Below, in pieces: positions 1 through 8,077 of a DNA stretch of 56,714 nt; the first letter of the stretch is position 1, and each line of letters starts with the position of its first letter. The stretch comes from Pseudomonadota bacterium. GTDB lineage: Bacteria; Pseudomonadota; Alphaproteobacteria; Rhodospirillales; Magnetospirillaceae. The notes beneath the pieces are model-generated. The model made no database searches and was not told the DNA's origin. It saw only the letters and a list, made by a program, of their open reading frames with translations. The position numbers were made by a program, and so were the translations under genes. The stretch lies in NCBI GenBank assembly GCA_021782815.1, contig JAJXUO010000016.1:1-56714 (forward strand). The letters are read 5' to 3'.

Positions 1-138
1 TTAGGAGCAAGGCGACGCGCGCCTGATGGCGCGGTGAGGCAAAGCGCGCCATCAGGCACGACGCCAAGGGTTTCGGAGAAACCCGCCCGGCGCATGAGGG
101 TGCGGTGATCGGTTCCGATCACCGCAACTCGGTATAAG
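1..138. repeat. Dispersed hairpin repeat, family I, copy 1 (cut by window start)
   Basis: Non-coding structured repeat. Three perfect hairpins are visible: 21-33 with 45-57 (13-bp stem), 68-73 with 79-84 (6 bp) and 102-112 with 115-125 (11 bp, 2-nt loop). Bases 1-33 are identical to 56627-56659. The copies then differ because this one carries about 35 extra bases that form the second arm of the first hairpin. The element seems to end near 138 with a sequence that, on the other strand, reads like the ATACC(A/G)AG start of the copies near 56590 and 37183. The window begins inside the element. Confidence 0.85.
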
Positions 139-182
139 AGGCCCAGGGCCGTTATCCCAAAATTCTGAGAGGCCCTCGGCCG

Positions 183-662
183 CTATCCCATGATATTGAG
201 ATGATCGGTGCCGATGGCGCCCTTGCCGCCGCCGCGCTGTTCGGTGGAGCTGTACATCGCGGCGATCTTGGCCAGACCGCTCGGGGTCCAATGCGTGGGC
301 GTATCGCTGACCGCCTTGGCCTCCGGGGCCTGGCCGCCGACCGCGGCGGTCCCGCCGGATCCGGTGTTCGTATCGGCGGTGCCGCTGTTGGGGGCCGTGT
401 TCTGACTGGTGTTGTCGGCCAGATAGAGCGACTGCACCGGCGTTTGGCCGGAGGTGTCGGCCGTTTGGTTGGCGGCGGTGTTCTGATCGGCGCCGGGCGC
501 CGTTGCGGCCTGGGTCTGATCCTGGGCCGGGGCGGGGCTGTTGGCCAAGGCCTGGGTCAGGGCCTGGGAATAGGTGGTTCCATCGGTGCGCACGCCACCC
601 GGAACCATGCCGGTGATACGGACAGGGCCGGTGTGGGTGGGTATGATGGTTCCGATTCTCAT
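183..662 (-). CDS. Small hypothetical protein, divergent from rpsB
   Basis: A 159-aa protein of unknown function, rich in Thr, Ala, Gln, Asn and Gly. The middle (about residues 40-110) is low-complexity and probably disordered. The last 45 residues look more ordered ([20 protein letters not shown]). There is no signal peptide or membrane segment. I chose the ATG at 662 because it opens the divergent region facing rpsB. No Shine-Dalgarno sequence precedes it, but TATAAA on the minus strand (672-677) ends nine bases before the ATG, so the message may be leaderless or nearly so. The reading frame runs on upstream through tsf, but that part is antisense to real genes. Coding status is moderately supported; no function is proposed. 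Confidence 0.5.
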   Translation of the reverse strand: MRIGTIIPTHTGPVRITGMVPGGVRTDGTTYSQALTQALANSPAPAQDQTQAATAPGADQNTAANQTADTSGQTPVQSLYLADNTSQNTAPNSGTADTNTGSGGTAAVGGQAPEAKAVSDTPTHWTPSGLAKIAAMYSSTEQRGGGKGAIGTDHLNIMG

Positions 663-728
663 GGATCGAATTTTATAGAATCGGCCCCGCGACCGCCACA
701 TTTTCCTGAGGTCCGCGGGCAAAAGATC

Positions 729-757
729 TTGCCAAAATGCGCCGAAACCGCTATACG
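729..757 (+). promoter_or_regulatory. Candidate sigma-70 promoter of rpsB
   Basis: TTGCCA (729-734) and TATACG (752-757) are separated by exactly 17 bases, which predicts a start near 764 and a leader of about 110 bases before rpsB. Ribosomal protein S2 is autoregulated in some bacteria through its leader, but I could not identify a defined S2-binding structure here. Confidence 0.5.
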
Positions 758-872
758 GCGGCCCACAAATCCACACGCGGGATTTTGCGCTCGGCGTCAT
801 GCCGCTCGCTCCGGTGCCGGTTTTCCGGCGTTTCCCGCGGAGGTTCAACCGGAGAAGATAAAGGATTCTCTT

Positions 873-1670
873 ATGGCTCTGCCTTCCTTCACCATGCGCC
901 AGCTGATCGAAGCCGGCGTGCATTTCGGTCACAACACCCGTCGCTGGAACCCGAAGATGGCCCCCCATCTGTTCGGTGTGCGCAACGGCATCCACATCAT
1001 CGATCTGCAGCAGACCGTTCCCATGCTGCATCGCGGCATGCAGGCCGTGCGTGACGTGGTGGCCGGTGGCGGCCGCGTGCTGTTCGTCGGCACCAAGCGC
1101 GCCGCCGCCGACATCGTGGCCGAGTCCGCCAAGCGTTGCGGCCAGTACTATGTCAACCACCGCTGGCTGGGCGGCATGCTGACCAACTGGAAGACCATTT
1201 CGCTGTCCATCAAGCGCCTGCGCGAGATCGACGAGCAGGTGGCCTCCGGCAATGTGCAGGGCCTGACCAAGAAGGAACAGCTGAACCTGTCGCGCGAACG
1301 CGAAAAGCTGGACCGCGCTCTGGGCGGCATCCGCGAGATGGGCGGCCTGCCCGACATCATCTTCATCATCGACACCAACAAGGAATCGCTGGCGGTTCAG
1401 GAAGCCAACAAGCTGGGGATCCCGGTGGTGGCCATCCTCGACAGCAACTCCGATCCGGCCGGCGTCACCTATCCGATCCCCGGCAACGATGACGCCCTGC
1501 GCGCCATCCAGACCTACTGCGATCTGGTGTCCGGCTCGGTGCTGGACGGCATTCAGGCCGAAATGTCCCGTTCGGGCGTCGATCTGGGCGAGCAGCTGGA
1601 AGCCCCGGCCGAAGCCGCCGCGGAGCCCGAGGCCGCTCCCGCCGCCGCCGAGGAACAGCCGGGCGCCTGA
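873..1670 (+). CDS. rpsB: 30S ribosomal protein S2
   Basis: Structural protein of the small ribosomal subunit, 265 aa. It starts [20 protein letters not shown] and carries the S2 hallmarks [29 protein letters not shown] and the DTNKE segment near residues 165-170. The last 25 or so residues are an Ala/Glu/Pro-rich tail, typical of alphaproteobacterial S2. The ATG at 873 follows AAGGA at 861-865. It heads the rpsB-tsf-pyrH-frr cluster, as in most bacteria, with a hairpin between rpsB and tsf. Confidence 0.97.
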   Translation: MALPSFTMRQLIEAGVHFGHNTRRWNPKMAPHLFGVRNGIHIIDLQQTVPMLHRGMQAVRDVVAGGGRVLFVGTKRAAADIVAESAKRCGQYYVNHRWLGGMLTNWKTISLSIKRLREIDEQVASGNVQGLTKKEQLNLSREREKLDRALGGIREMGGLPDIIFIIDTNKESLAVQEANKLGIPVVAILDSNSDPAGVTYPIPGNDDALRAIQTYCDLVSGSVLDGIQAEMSRSGVDLGEQLEAPAEAAAEPEAAPAAAEEQPGA

Positions 1671-1703
1671 TCTCCGGCGCTCCGTTTTTCGGAAAATGTC
1701 ATG

Positions 1704-1733
1704 GAATGGCGGCGGCACCAACCGCCGCCATTC
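1704..1733 (+). terminator. Hairpin between rpsB and tsf (attenuator-like)
   Basis: A perfect 12-bp stem (1704-1715 with 1722-1733) with a 6-nt loop, followed by GTTTAAC rather than a long T run. It could partly terminate or stabilise the rpsB message and so set the ratio of S2 to EF-Ts. Confidence 0.6.
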
Positions 1734-1785
1734 GTTTAACACGCTTGATTTATAAATCACCCTATTCCAACCGAAGAGGAAGACC

Positions 1786-2709
1786 ATGGCCGAGATTACC
1801 GCCTCGCTTGTCAAGGAACTGCGCGAGAAGACTGGCGCCGGCATGATGGACTGCAAGAAGGCGCTGTCCGAAACCGCCGGCGATCTGGAAGCCGCCATCG
1901 ACTGGCTGCGCAAGAAGGGTCTGGCCGCCGCCGCCAAGAAGGCCGGCCGCGTCGCCGCCGAAGGTCTGGTGGCCGTGGCCGCCGAAGGCACCACGGGCGC
2001 CGTGATCGAAGTGAACGCCGAAACCGATTTCGTGGCCCGCAACGAGCAGTTCCAAGGCTTCGTGAAGACGGTGGCCGCCACCGCTCTGAACAACGGCGAG
2101 TCCGTCGAGGCCCTGAAGTCCGTCAAGCTCGCCTCGGGCAAGACCCTGGACGAGGAACTGACCGCCCTCATCGCCACCATCGGCGAGAACATGAACTTCC
2201 GTCGCGCCAAGGTGCTGTCGGTGAGCCAGGGCGTGGTCGCCTCCTACATCCATTCCGCCACCGCGCCGGGCCTCGGCAAGATCGGTGTGCTGGTGGCCCT
2301 GGAATCGGCCGGCGATACCGCCAAGCTGGCCGAGGTGGGCAAGCAGATCGCCATGCATGTGGCCGCCGCCACCCCGCTGTTCCTGAGCGTGGACTCGGTG
2401 GACGGCGCCGCCCTGGATCGCGAGCGCGCCGTGCTGACCGAACAGGCCGCCGCTTCGGGCAAGCCCGCCAACGTCATTGAAAAGATGGTGGAAGGCCGTA
2501 TCCGCAAGTACTACGAGGAAGTGGTGCTGCTGGAGCAGGTGTTCGTCATCGACGGCGAGACCAAGATCTCCAAGGTGGTGGAAAATGCCGCCAAGGACGC
2601 CGGCGCTCCGGTCAAGCTGGTGGGCTTCGCCCGCTTCGCCCTGGGCGACGGCATCGAAAAGGAAGAGAAGGACTTCGCCGCCGAAGTCGCGGCTCAGCTG
2701 GGTAACTAA
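1786..2709 (+). CDS. tsf: Translation elongation factor Ts
   Basis: Guanine nucleotide exchange factor that recharges EF-Tu from GDP to GTP form in the cytoplasm. At 307 aa it has the usual length. The N-terminal UBA-like domain carries the family motif [16 protein letters not shown] (residues 11-26). The core has the second signature [12 protein letters not shown] (about 77-88), which contacts EF-Tu. The ATG at 1786 is preceded by GAGGAAG. It lies 115 bp after rpsB, and two hairpins follow before pyrH. Confidence 0.97.
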   Translation: MAEITASLVKELREKTGAGMMDCKKALSETAGDLEAAIDWLRKKGLAAAAKKAGRVAAEGLVAVAAEGTTGAVIEVNAETDFVARNEQFQGFVKTVAATALNNGESVEALKSVKLASGKTLDEELTALIATIGENMNFRRAKVLSVSQGVVASYIHSATAPGLGKIGVLVALESAGDTAKLAEVGKQIAMHVAAATPLFLSVDSVDGAALDRERAVLTEQAAASGKPANVIEKMVEGRIRKYYEEVVLLEQVFVIDGETKISKVVENAAKDAGAPVKLVGFARFALGDGIEKEEKDFAAEVAAQLGN

Positions 2710-2731
2710 ACCCCGCATATCAAAGGGTTGT

Positions 2732-2764
2732 GCAAGGGGCGGCGTGCTTGGCGCCGCCCCTTGC
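2732..2764 (+). terminator. Hairpin downstream of tsf
   Basis: A perfect 13-bp GC-rich stem (2732-2744 with 2752-2764) with a 7-nt loop. No T run follows, so it may be a weak terminator or an mRNA-stabilising structure. Confidence 0.6.
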
Positions 2765-2784
2765 CCGAGCCAGAAAGAACAAGA

Positions 2785-2820
2785 CAGCCGGTGGGAATGG
2801 TGTATCATCCCCACCGGCTG
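2785..2820 (+). terminator. Second hairpin upstream of pyrH
   Basis: An 11-bp perfect stem (2785-2795 with 2810-2820), possibly extended by ATG/CAT pairing inside the loop. It lies 90 bp before the pyrH ATG and may modulate read-through from rpsB-tsf into pyrH-frr. Confidence 0.5.
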
Positions 2821-2910
2821 TTGATTGCCGGGGCCGGGGATCGGGCGGAGCAACCGCCCCGCGGCTTTACCGCCTCCCGCCTGCTTATCCTGCTACTGCA
2901 AAGGCTTGTC

Positions 2911-3636
2911 ATGCCCACAGCGCCCAAATTCCGCCGCGTTCTCATCAAACTGTCCGGCGAAGGCCTGATGGGGGACAAGGAGTTCGGCCTGGATACCGAA
3001 ACCGTGGGGCGTATCGCCCGGGAAATCGGCTCGGTGGTGGCCCAGGGCGTGCAGGTTTGCGTGGTCATCGGCGGCGGCAACATCTTCCGCGGCATGTCGG
3101 TGGCCGCCAAGGGCATGGAGCGCACCAGCGCCGACTATATGGGCATGCTGGCCACGGTGATGAACGCCCTGGCCATGCAGAACGCCCTGGAGAATGTCGG
3201 CCTCAATACCCGCGTGCAGTCGGCCATCCCCATGTCCATGGTGTGCGAGCCCTATATCCGCCGCCGCGCCATCCGCCATATGGAAAAGGGCCGCATCGTT
3301 ATTTTCGCCGCCGGAACCGGCAATCCGTTCTTCACCACCGATACCGCCGCCGCCCTGCGCGCCGTGGAGATGAATTGCGATTTGCTGATCAAGGCCACCC
3401 AGGTGGATGGTGTCTATTCCGCCGATCCCAAGAAGGACAAGACCGCCACCCGCTACGATCGTCTGTCCTTCATGGAGGTCATCACCAAGGATTTGCAGGT
3501 CATGGATACCTCGGCCATCGCCTTGTGCCGTGAAAACAACCTGCCGATCATGGTATTTAATCTGCATGAGGACGGGTCTTTCGCCAAGGTGGTGGCGGGC
3601 GAGGGCCGGTTCACCATCATCGAGGAAGAGGAGTAA
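2911..3636 (+). CDS. pyrH: Uridylate (UMP) kinase
   Basis: Phosphorylates UMP to UDP in pyrimidine nucleotide synthesis. The 241-aa length and N-terminus ([20 protein letters not shown]) fit bacterial PyrH of the amino acid kinase fold. Visible motifs are LIKLSGE for ATP binding, [10 protein letters not shown] for UMP binding, the [16 protein letters not shown] segment, and [14 protein letters not shown] set the start at ATG 2911. The frame is open further upstream, but that part is not conserved and crosses the hairpins. frr begins 6 bp after the stop, so the two are probably co-transcribed. Confidence 0.96.
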   Translation: MPTAPKFRRVLIKLSGEGLMGDKEFGLDTETVGRIAREIGSVVAQGVQVCVVIGGGNIFRGMSVAAKGMERTSADYMGMLATVMNALAMQNALENVGLNTRVQSAIPMSMVCEPYIRRRAIRHMEKGRIVIFAAGTGNPFFTTDTAAALRAVEMNCDLLIKATQVDGVYSADPKKDKTATRYDRLSFMEVITKDLQVMDTSAIALCRENNLPIMVFNLHEDGSFAKVVAGEGRFTIIEEEE

Positions 3637-3641
3637 CCCCC

Positions 3642-4211
3642 GTGTCGGTAAACAGCTATGCCGATCTGAAGGCCGATATCAAGCGCCGCATGGACAGCGC
3701 CGTCGAGGTTCTGAAGAAGGAATTCTCGGGCCTGCGGACCGGCCGCGCCTCCGTCAGCCTGCTGGATCCGGTGGTGGTCGAGGCTTACGGCAGCAGCATG
3801 CCGCTCAATCAGGTGGGCAATGTCAATGTGCCGGAACCGCGCATGATCACCGTTTCGGTGTGGGACAAGGGCATGGTCAAGGCGGTGGAAAAAGCCATCC
3901 GCGATGCCGGGCTCGGCCTCAATCCCGCCGCCGACGGCCAGACCGTGCGCGTGCCGATCCCGCCGTTGAACGAGGAGCGCCGTCACGAGTTGCAGAAGGT
4001 GGCCGGCAAATATGCCGAGCAGTGCCGCGTTTCGGTGCGCAATGTGCGCCGCGACGGCATGGACGGGCTGAAGAAACTGGAAAAGGACGGCGTCATTTCC
4101 CAGGACGAGCAGCGCAACCATGAAAAGGAAGTGCAGGGGATGACCGACGAGACCATCAAGCGGATCGACGAGACCCTGGCGCACAAAGAAAAAGAGATCA
4201 TGCAGGTCTGA
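3642..4211 (+). CDS. frr: Ribosome recycling factor
   Basis: Splits the post-termination ribosome together with EF-G. It is 189 aa, close to the usual 185, and all-helical plus a small beta domain. Motifs are [13 protein letters not shown] (about 26-38), [16 protein letters not shown] and the [12 protein letters not shown] helix. It uses a GTG start at 3642 preceded by GAGGAAGAGGAG, formed by the end of pyrH. It lies between pyrH and uppS, the standard alphaproteobacterial order. Confidence 0.97.
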   Translation: MSVNSYADLKADIKRRMDSAVEVLKKEFSGLRTGRASVSLLDPVVVEAYGSSMPLNQVGNVNVPEPRMITVSVWDKGMVKAVEKAIRDAGLGLNPAADGQTVRVPIPPLNEERRHELQKVAGKYAEQCRVSVRNVRRDGMDGLKKLEKDGVISQDEQRNHEKEVQGMTDETIKRIDETLAHKEKEIMQV

Positions 4212-4219
4212 GACGTCCC

Positions 4220-4954
4220 ATGGAAGCCCTGATGACCAAAGCGGCCGGCGGCGAAGCTCCCGTGCCCGCCCATATCGCCATCATCATGGATGGCAACGGG
4301 CGCTGGGCCAAGGCGCGCGGCCTGCCGCGCGCCGCCGGACACCGGCGCGGCGTGGAAGCGGTGCGCACGGCGGTACGGGCCGCGGTGGACCTTGGGGTTT
4401 CCTATCTGACCTTGTTCGGCTTCTCCTCGGAGAACTGGAAGCGCCCCGATGGCGAGGTGCGCGACCTGATGGGCCTGCTGCGCCTTTATCTGCGCAACGA
4501 AATCCGCGAGCTGCACAAGAACGGCGTGCGGCTGCGCATCGTCGGCGACCGCGCCCGCCTCGGCCCCGAACTGGTGGCGCTGATCGAGCAGGGCGAGGCC
4601 AAAACGGCGGCCAACACCAAGCTGACCCTGACCCTGGCCCTCTCCTACGGCGGGCGCGACGAGATCGTGCAGGCCGCCCGGCGTCTGGCCCGGCAGGCGG
4701 CCGAGGGGACGCTTCACCCCGATGAAATCAGCGAGGAGCGGTTCGCCTCGGCGCTGTTTACCGCCGGAATGCCCGATCCCGATCTGCTGATCCGCACCAG
4801 CGGCGAGCAGCGCATCAGCAATTTCCTGCTGTGGCAATGCGCCTACGCCGAAATGATCTTCACCGATGTGCTGTGGCCCGATTTCGGCAAGGCGGATCTG
4901 GAACAGGCCATCCTGGCCTTCCAGGGTCGAAACCGCCGTTACGGCGGGATTTAA
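4220..4954 (+). CDS. uppS: Undecaprenyl diphosphate synthase
   Basis: Cis-prenyltransferase that extends farnesyl diphosphate to the C55 carrier lipid used for peptidoglycan and polysaccharide synthesis. The 244-aa protein has the catalytic motif IIMDGNGRWAKARG (Asp about residue 25), AGHRRGVEAVR, LFGFSSENWKRP and the C-terminal PDLLIRTSGEQRISNFLLWQ. It begins 8 bp after frr and is followed 5 bp later by cdsA, so these genes form one operon supplying lipid precursors. Confidence 0.96.
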   Translation: MEALMTKAAGGEAPVPAHIAIIMDGNGRWAKARGLPRAAGHRRGVEAVRTAVRAAVDLGVSYLTLFGFSSENWKRPDGEVRDLMGLLRLYLRNEIRELHKNGVRLRIVGDRARLGPELVALIEQGEAKTAANTKLTLTLALSYGGRDEIVQAARRLARQAAEGTLHPDEISEERFASALFTAGMPDPDLLIRTSGEQRISNFLLWQCAYAEMIFTDVLWPDFGKADLEQAILAFQGRNRRYGGI

Positions 4955-4959
4955 TCGCG

Positions 4960-5739
4960 GTGCTGCGCCAGCGCATCCTGTCCGCCCTGGTGCTGGGGCC
5001 CGTGGCTCTGGCGGCGGCCTGGTTCGGTTCCTGGGCCTTCGTGGCCCTGGTGGCCGTGGCCGGGGGGCTGCTGGGCTGGGAATGGACCCGGCTGGTGCTG
5101 GGGCGCTGGGGGCTGGGCGGAAAGCTTTTGTCGGGCGTGGCGGCACTGGCGGCGGTGTGCGGCCTGATCGAGCCGCGTGCCGGATTGCTGCTTTTGCTGG
5201 CGGCGGCGTTGGCGTTGCCCTGGCTGCAGCGGCGGACCGATCGGTCGGTCCTGTGGTTGGGCGGCGGCGTGGTCTATATCGGCCTGCCGGTGCTGTCGCT
5301 GGTGTGGCTGCGCCAGGTGGGCGGCGAAACCCTGTTCTGGCTGCTGCTGCTGGTGTGGGCCACCGATATCGGCGCCTATGCGGCGGGGCGGACCATCGGC
5401 GGTCCAAAACTCATCCCCCGCATCAGCCCCAATAAAACCTGGGCCGGTCTGTTCGGCGGCATGCTCTCGGCCGCCGTGGTGGGGTTCGCCAGCGCGCTTT
5501 TGCTGCATCAGGCGGCGCCGTTGGCGCTGGCGGCCTTCAGCGCCGCTCTGGCCGTGGTGGCCCAGGCCGGGGATTTCGGTGAATCCTGGATCAAGCGCCG
5601 TTTCGGCGTGAAGGATTCCAGCCAGATCATTCCGGGGCATGGCGGCGTGCTGGACCGTGTGGACGGCCTGCTGACCACGGCCCCGATCGTCGCCGTCACC
5701 TGTCTGCTTTATGGAGGGGGACTTCCGCAGTGGATGTAG
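4960..5739 (+). CDS. cdsA: Phosphatidate cytidylyltransferase
   Basis: Integral membrane enzyme that makes CDP-diacylglycerol from phosphatidate and CTP, the precursor of all phospholipids. It has 259 aa with about seven hydrophobic segments. The C-terminal family signature is visible: SPNKTWAGLFGG, then GDFGESWIKRRFGVKDSS and PGHGGVLDRVDGL. I chose the GTG at 4960 because it lies just after the uppS stop and gives the N-terminus VLRQRILSALVLGPVAL. The end overlaps dxr by 10 bp, suggesting translational coupling. Confidence 0.93.
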   Translation: MLRQRILSALVLGPVALAAAWFGSWAFVALVAVAGGLLGWEWTRLVLGRWGLGGKLLSGVAALAAVCGLIEPRAGLLLLLAAALALPWLQRRTDRSVLWLGGGVVYIGLPVLSLVWLRQVGGETLFWLLLLVWATDIGAYAAGRTIGGPKLIPRISPNKTWAGLFGGMLSAAVVGFASALLLHQAAPLALAAFSAALAVVAQAGDFGESWIKRRFGVKDSSQIIPGHGGVLDRVDGLLTTAPIVAVTCLLYGGGLPQWM

Positions 5740-6905
5740 CCCAAGAGCCCCGGTCGGTCACCCTGCTGGGGTCCACCGGTTCGGTGGGAACCAGTACGGC
5801 GGACCTGCTGGCCCGTCATCCGCAGCGTTACCGGGTGGAGGCCCTGGCGGCCAACTGTAATGTGGACAAGGTGGCGGAGCAGGCGCGGCGGCTGCGGCCG
5901 CGTTTCGTGGCCATGGCCGATGACGGCGTCTATGCCGAGCTGAAGGCGGCGCTGGGCGGCAGCGGCATCGAACTGGCGGCCGGGGCCGAGGCGGTGGTGG
6001 AGGCGGCAAGCCGCGCCGCCGACGTGGTGATCGCCGCCATCGTCGGCGCCGCCGGATTGCGGCCCACCCTGGCGGCGGTGCGCCGTGGCGCCGTGGTGGG
6101 GCTGGCCAATAAGGAAACCCTGGTATGCGCCGGCGATCTGGTGATGGCCGAGGCGCGGCGTTCCGGCGCCACCATGGTGCCGGTGGATTCCGAGCATTCG
6201 GCGATCTTCCAGGTGCTGGAGCAGCAGAACCGCGCCGCCGTCCAGAAATTGGTGCTGACGGCCTCGGGCGGGCCGTTCCGAACCTTTTCCAGCGAGCGCA
6301 TGGCCTCGGTCACCCCGGACATGGCGGTGGCGCATCCCAACTGGAGCATGGGGGCCAAAATCTCGGTGGATTCCGCCACCATGATGAACAAGGGCCTGGA
6401 AATCATCGAGGCGGTGCATCTGTTCGGATTCACCGAGGACCGCATCGACGTGCTGGTGCATCCGCAGTCGGTGATCCATAGCATGGTGTCCTACGTGGAC
6501 GGGTCGGTGCTGGCGCAGCTGGGCACCCCGGATATGCGCACCCCCATTTCCCTGGCCCTGGCCTGGCCGCATCGGCTGCCGTTTCCGGCCAAGACCCTGG
6601 ATCTGGTGGAGATCGCCAGCCTGACCTTTGAAAAACCCGATCCGGTGCGGTTTCCCGCCCTGCGTCTGGCCCGCGAGGTCTTGCGGCGGGGCGGCACAGC
6701 CCCCACACTCTTAAACGCCGCCAACGAAGTGGCGGTGCAGGCTTTCCTGGCCGGGCGCATTCCCTTTCTGCGCATCGCCCGCACGGTGGAGGCCGTGCTC
6801 GGCGTTCTGCCGGCCTCGGCGGTGACGGCGTTGGAGGATGTGCTGGCGGTGGACGGCGAAGCCCGTCGGCTGGCCGAACAATTCATTGCCCGCGAACAGG
6901 GCTAG
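5730..6905 (+). CDS. dxr: 1-deoxy-D-xylulose 5-phosphate reductoisomerase
   Basis: Converts DXP to 2-C-methyl-D-erythritol 4-phosphate, the committed step of the MEP isoprenoid pathway, using NADPH and a divalent metal. It is 391 aa, the usual length. The N-terminal NADPH motif is LLGSTGSVGTST. The catalytic and metal region includes VDSEHSAIFQ and NWSMGAKISVDSATMMNKG, with acidic ligands at the conserved places. The start is GTG at 5730, overlapping cdsA. Isoprenoid precursors made here feed uppS in the same operon. Confidence 0.96.
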   Translation: MDVAQEPRSVTLLGSTGSVGTSTADLLARHPQRYRVEALAANCNVDKVAEQARRLRPRFVAMADDGVYAELKAALGGSGIELAAGAEAVVEAASRAADVVIAAIVGAAGLRPTLAAVRRGAVVGLANKETLVCAGDLVMAEARRSGATMVPVDSEHSAIFQVLEQQNRAAVQKLVLTASGGPFRTFSSERMASVTPDMAVAHPNWSMGAKISVDSATMMNKGLEIIEAVHLFGFTEDRIDVLVHPQSVIHSMVSYVDGSVLAQLGTPDMRTPISLALAWPHRLPFPAKTLDLVEIASLTFEKPDPVRFPALRLAREVLRRGGTAPTLLNAANEVAVQAFLAGRIPFLRIARTVEAVLGVLPASAVTALEDVLAVDGEARRLAEQFIAREQG

Positions 6906-6913
6906 GTGAGGTT

Positions 6914-8032
6914 ATGGCGGAACTTTTGCATTGGATCTGGGGCAACATCATCGTCTTTCTGATGATTCTGACGGTTGTCGTCTTCGTCCATGAATTCGGG
7001 CATTTTCTCTTCGCCCGGCTGTTCGGCGTGAAAATCGAAACCTTTTCCATCGGCTTCGGCCCCGAACTGTTCGGCCGTACCGCCCGTAACGGTACCCGCT
7101 GGCGCGTCAGCCTGCTGCCCCTGGGCGGCTATGTGAAGATGCTGGGCGATGCCGATGCCGCCAGCACGCCGGGCAGCCTCGAGCATTTGACGGAGGCGGA
7201 GCGCGCCCAGACCTTCCAGTCGCGGCGGCTTTGGCAAAAGGCCCTGATCATCGCCGCCGGGCCGCTGTTCAACCTGCTGTTCGGGGTGATGGTGGCCACC
7301 CTCGGCTTCGCCCTGATGGGCGAGGTGGTGATGGCCCCGGTGGTGGGGGGCGTAACGCCGGGCAGCGCCGCCGCCGCCGCCGGCGTCCAGGCCGGCGACC
7401 GCATTCTTTCGGCCCAGGGCCAGCCCATCAGCCGCTTCCAGGATCTGCAGATGACGGTGGCGCTGACCACCGGCGGGCCGATCACCCTGGTGCTGCGTCG
7501 TGCCGGCCACGATCTGACCGTGGTGGCCACGCCGCGCATGACCACGCTGAAAGACGCCTTCGGCAATGTGCAGCACCGCCCCCTGCTGGGCGTGCGCAGC
7601 GATCCGGCCGCCTCGGAGGTGGTGCGTCACGGCCCGGTTTCGGCCTTTTGGGCGGCCTGTCATGAAACCGGGTCGATGATCTCGGCCACATTGACCGGGG
7701 TGGGGCAGATGCTGATGGGGCAGCGCTCCACCGACGACCTGTCGGGACCGATCCGCATCGCCAAGCGGGCCGGTGAAGCCGTACAGGTTGGGTTCGGCGG
7801 CGTGGTCTTCTACATCTTCTTGTTGTCGATCAATTTGGGGCTGATCAATTTATTTCCCGTTCCCATGCTCGACGGCGGGCATCTGCTGTTCTATGGTGTC
7901 GAGGCTTTGTTTGGACGTCCCTTGCCCGACAGGGTAAAAGAATATGGTTTCCGCATAGGGCTGTTTCTGGTATTGGCCTTGATGCTGCTGGCCACCCGCA
8001 ACGACGTTATGGATCTCGTGCGCGGGGGTTGA
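6914..8032 (+). CDS. rseP: RIP zinc metalloprotease RseP
   Basis: Inner-membrane site-2 protease that cleaves transmembrane substrates such as anti-sigma factors and signal-peptide remnants. It is 372 aa. The zinc motif HEFGH lies in the first membrane segment (about residues 30-34). A PDZ domain spans roughly 130-210, and the third zinc ligand sits in the LDG motif of LFPVPMLDGGHLLF near the C-terminus. Only one PDZ domain is evident, as in other alphaproteobacteria; E. coli has two. It is placed before bamA, as usual. Confidence 0.95.
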   Translation: MAELLHWIWGNIIVFLMILTVVVFVHEFGHFLFARLFGVKIETFSIGFGPELFGRTARNGTRWRVSLLPLGGYVKMLGDADAASTPGSLEHLTEAERAQTFQSRRLWQKALIIAAGPLFNLLFGVMVATLGFALMGEVVMAPVVGGVTPGSAAAAAGVQAGDRILSAQGQPISRFQDLQMTVALTTGGPITLVLRRAGHDLTVVATPRMTTLKDAFGNVQHRPLLGVRSDPAASEVVRHGPVSAFWAACHETGSMISATLTGVGQMLMGQRSTDDLSGPIRIAKRAGEAVQVGFGGVVFYIFLLSINLGLINLFPVPMLDGGHLLFYGVEALFGRPLPDRVKEYGFRIGLFLVLALMLLATRNDVMDLVRGG

Positions 8033-8077
8033 TCCGGAACGTGTTGCTGGTGCGGCTTTAGAGTTGTAGGGGGAATC

